NCBI GenBank assembly: GCA_021780545.1
Contig: JAJXYP010000040.1
Span: forward strand, 1 to 5,776
DNA from: a bacterium
Lineage (GTDB): Bacteria > Patescibacteriota > Minisyncoccia > UBA6257 > 2-01-FULL-56-20
Direction of reading: 5' to 3'
DNA length: 5,776 nucleotides
Of the stretch, positions 4,642 through 5,776 are shown piece after piece. Every line of letters starts with the position of its first letter. Position 1 is the stretch's first letter. The notes beneath the pieces are model-generated. The model did not search any database, was not told the DNA's origin, and saw only the letters and a program-made list of their open reading frames with translations. The position numbers were made by a program, and so were the translations under genes.

Positions 4642-5536
4642 ATTGTTCAAAACTATTCTGCGCGGTGATAAGGAGACGAGCCGCAAAGCGGCACGCGAAG
4701 TGCGCCGACGGCTATATTATTCAGCGAAAGGTGGCAGAAGTGAATACAAGTCCATTGAAAAGAATATCCGAACCGCACCCGAGATATATGCAAAAATTAT
4801 TGACCCCTGGCGGCAAGAAAATTTCGTGCTGGCAATTTCCGTTCTCTATTTCCTCCATAGCCGAGACGACCGGCCTGATTTTCTGTTTTCATGGCTCTTC
4901 CAATTACTTCAACATGAGAACGGCAATGTGCGCCATGCCTCCGTGCGGATGCTGGAACACGAGTTCGGAACGTTGACCTATCATATACGCTTTCCGGCTG
5001 AAAAGCATCCATTCGCCGAGTTGGCACCGGAGTCAGCCGATCAGATTCTTCATGTCCTACGGACGAACTTGGAAAGTCTGGCAGCGCGTTCGTGGAAACA
5101 GACATACAATAAAATTAAGTATATCGATGAGCTCCCAAGCGGAACATATAAATCGACCCAGCTGATCTTAGAATGCTTAGATGATTACTGCAGCGAAACG
5201 CCACCGCGACTAATATCAGGATCGGTAAAAACGGAATCGATGGAAGAAATATTGAAGCGCCGCAAAGAGATACAGCGGGAACTTACGGACCTACTAAAAG
5301 CAACTGGAAGCGATTTTACATTAGCCCATGTCTTAGATGCCATCTACAACGAAGAGGGAAGTGACGACCCGATGAAAATTATTGCCATGTTCGATTATGG
5401 CGGAAACGCAATAGAACTCGAAAATATTCTGGATCTCATTACTGACGCATGGAATTATTTTCCACATGAAGCTCTTGGCGGCATTTCCCCCGCAGAAAAG
5501 ATATTGAACTATCGGAGGGCGCGAGGAAAAGATTAA
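4625..5536 (+). CDS. Unrecognised all-helical cytoplasmic protein, translationally coupled to Fic
   Basis: I do not recognise this 303-residue protein. It is mainly alpha-helical, with no signal peptide or membrane segment. Residues 12-31 are strongly basic (KAAREVRRRL). Residues about 62-115 look like one or two HEAT-like helical repeats (FLFSWLFQLLQHENG, NVRHASVRMLEHEFG). Residues 205-226 form a charged helix, and the end carries WNYFPHEALGGISPAE at 276-291. That short pattern, PHxxLGGxSPxE, recurs at the C-terminus of some transposase and other helical proteins, but it is too short to assign a family. The ATG at 4625 is preferred to a TTG at 4610 because it follows a G-rich stretch (GGGGTGGG, 4612-4619) at usable Shine-Dalgarno spacing. 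It overlaps the Fic stop (4641) by 17 bases in another frame, so translation is probably coupled. It could be the Fic partner, target or regulator (inference). Confidence 0.8.
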   Translation: METFPELFKTILRGDKETSRKAAREVRRRLYYSAKGGRSEYKSIEKNIRTAPEIYAKIIDPWRQENFVLAISVLYFLHSRDDRPDFLFSWLFQLLQHENGNVRHASVRMLEHEFGTLTYHIRFPAEKHPFAELAPESADQILHVLRTNLESLAARSWKQTYNKIKYIDELPSGTYKSTQLILECLDDYCSETPPRLISGSVKTESMEEILKRRKEIQRELTDLLKATGSDFTLAHVLDAIYNEEGSDDPMKIIAMFDYGGNAIELENILDLITDAWNYFPHEALGGISPAEKILNYRRARGKD

Positions 5537-5544
5537 CACCCAAG

Positions 5545-5562
5545 GGTCTAGTACGCGAGACC
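5545..5562 (+). terminator. Weak hairpin after the Fic operon
   Basis: GGTCT (5545-5549) pairs with AGACC (5558-5562) around an eight-base loop, starting 9 bases after the stop at 5536. There is no U tract (GGTTATTG follows), so it is a doubtful terminator. It is the only hairpin seen right after the operon. Confidence 0.25.
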
Positions 5563-5603
5563 GGTTATTGTGTGAGTAGTTAGATAAATTCCAATTCCGT
5601 TGC

Positions 5604-5627
5604 GAGTTCGATTTCCAGTCGGGGTGG
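5604..5627 (+). other. tRNA 3'-end-like segment on the opposite strand
   Basis: The plus strand here reads GAGTTCGATTTCCAG followed by TCGGGGTGG, which looks like a T-loop (TTCGATT) running into an acceptor 3' strand. It resembles the truncated tRNA end at 3422-3445 (GTTCGATT, CCAG shared) but lies in the opposite orientation, 60 bases from the tRNA-Arg 3' end. The stem does not close and no other tRNA arm is visible. It may be a further remnant or chance. Confidence 0.2.
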
Positions 5628-5685
5628 TCTGGACGCATCTCGAAAAACGTAGCATTGACCTGCTCGGTCTGGTCTCGCTGCGTTG

Positions 5686-5757
5686 TGCCCTCGGCAGGAA
5701 TCGAACCTGCACCGCCTCCTTCGGAGGGAGGCATTCTATCCATTGAACTACGAGGGC
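5686..5757 (-). tRNA. tRNA-Arg (anticodon CCG)
   Basis: The minus strand folds into a complete 72-base cloverleaf. Acceptor GCCCTCG pairs with CGAGGGC; D stem GTTC with GAAT; anticodon stem CCTCC with GGAGG enclosing the loop CTCCGAA. A four-base variable loop CGGT follows, then T stem GCAGG with CCTGC enclosing TTCGATT. The anticodon CCG (plus positions 5722-5724) reads the Arg codon CGG. The discriminator base is A at 5686, and the following bases are CAA, so the CCA end is not encoded and must be added by a nucleotidyltransferase. Only 19 bases of upstream sequence are present, so its promoter cannot be judged. The 3' half is the likely integration target for the Fic-containing segment. 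Confidence 0.95.
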
Positions 5758-5776
5758 TCTATACCACGGCGGGCGG

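Overview
The window most resembles a genome fragment from a Candidate Phyla Radiation (Patescibacteria, Parcubacteria-like) bacterium. This is an inference from style: compact genes, small secreted proteins with a Gln/Leu-rich coiled tail, a tRNA without an encoded CCA, and few Shine-Dalgarno sequences. No phylogenetic marker protein is present, so the assignment is tentative.

Layout. Positions 1-1842 are relatively G+C-rich and every gene lies on the minus strand. They are a PAP2-type membrane phosphatase cut by the left edge (1-396), a strong hairpin terminator (447-480), a secreted protein with a coiled-coil tail (503-1183) and a membrane-anchored beta-rich protein (1297-1842). They look like ordinary cell-envelope genes. 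At about 1980 the sequence becomes visibly A+T-richer. A class I methyltransferase (minus, 1984-2637) and a highly charged coiled-coil protein (plus, 2735-3322) then diverge from back-to-back promoters. Next comes a short spacer (3323-3542) that contains a copy of the 3' end of a tRNA gene. After it a two-gene operon runs on the plus strand: a class II Fic protein with a C-terminal winged helix (3550-4641), overlapped by an unrecognised helical protein (4625-5536). The window ends with an intact tRNA-Arg(CCG) on the minus strand (5686-5757). No intergenic gap exceeds 300 bases.

How it fits together. The tRNA 3'-end copy at 3422-3445 lies in the same orientation as the tRNA-Arg and matches it at 22 of 24 positions, with further similarity just outside. 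This is the geometry left by an element integrated at a tRNA 3' end, and it would bracket the Fic operon as cargo. No integrase is visible, so the element would be a remnant or be mobilised from elsewhere. The Fic gene starts inside a perfect 10-bp inverted repeat that lies within a helically phased CATAT array, directly after a TATAAT box. With the protein's own DNA-binding domain, this suggests autoregulation.

A window-wide pattern is that five of the seven protein genes have a -10-like hexamer ending only 7-9 bases before the start codon. Two of these have a good -35 at exactly 17 bp. This predicts leaderless mRNAs.
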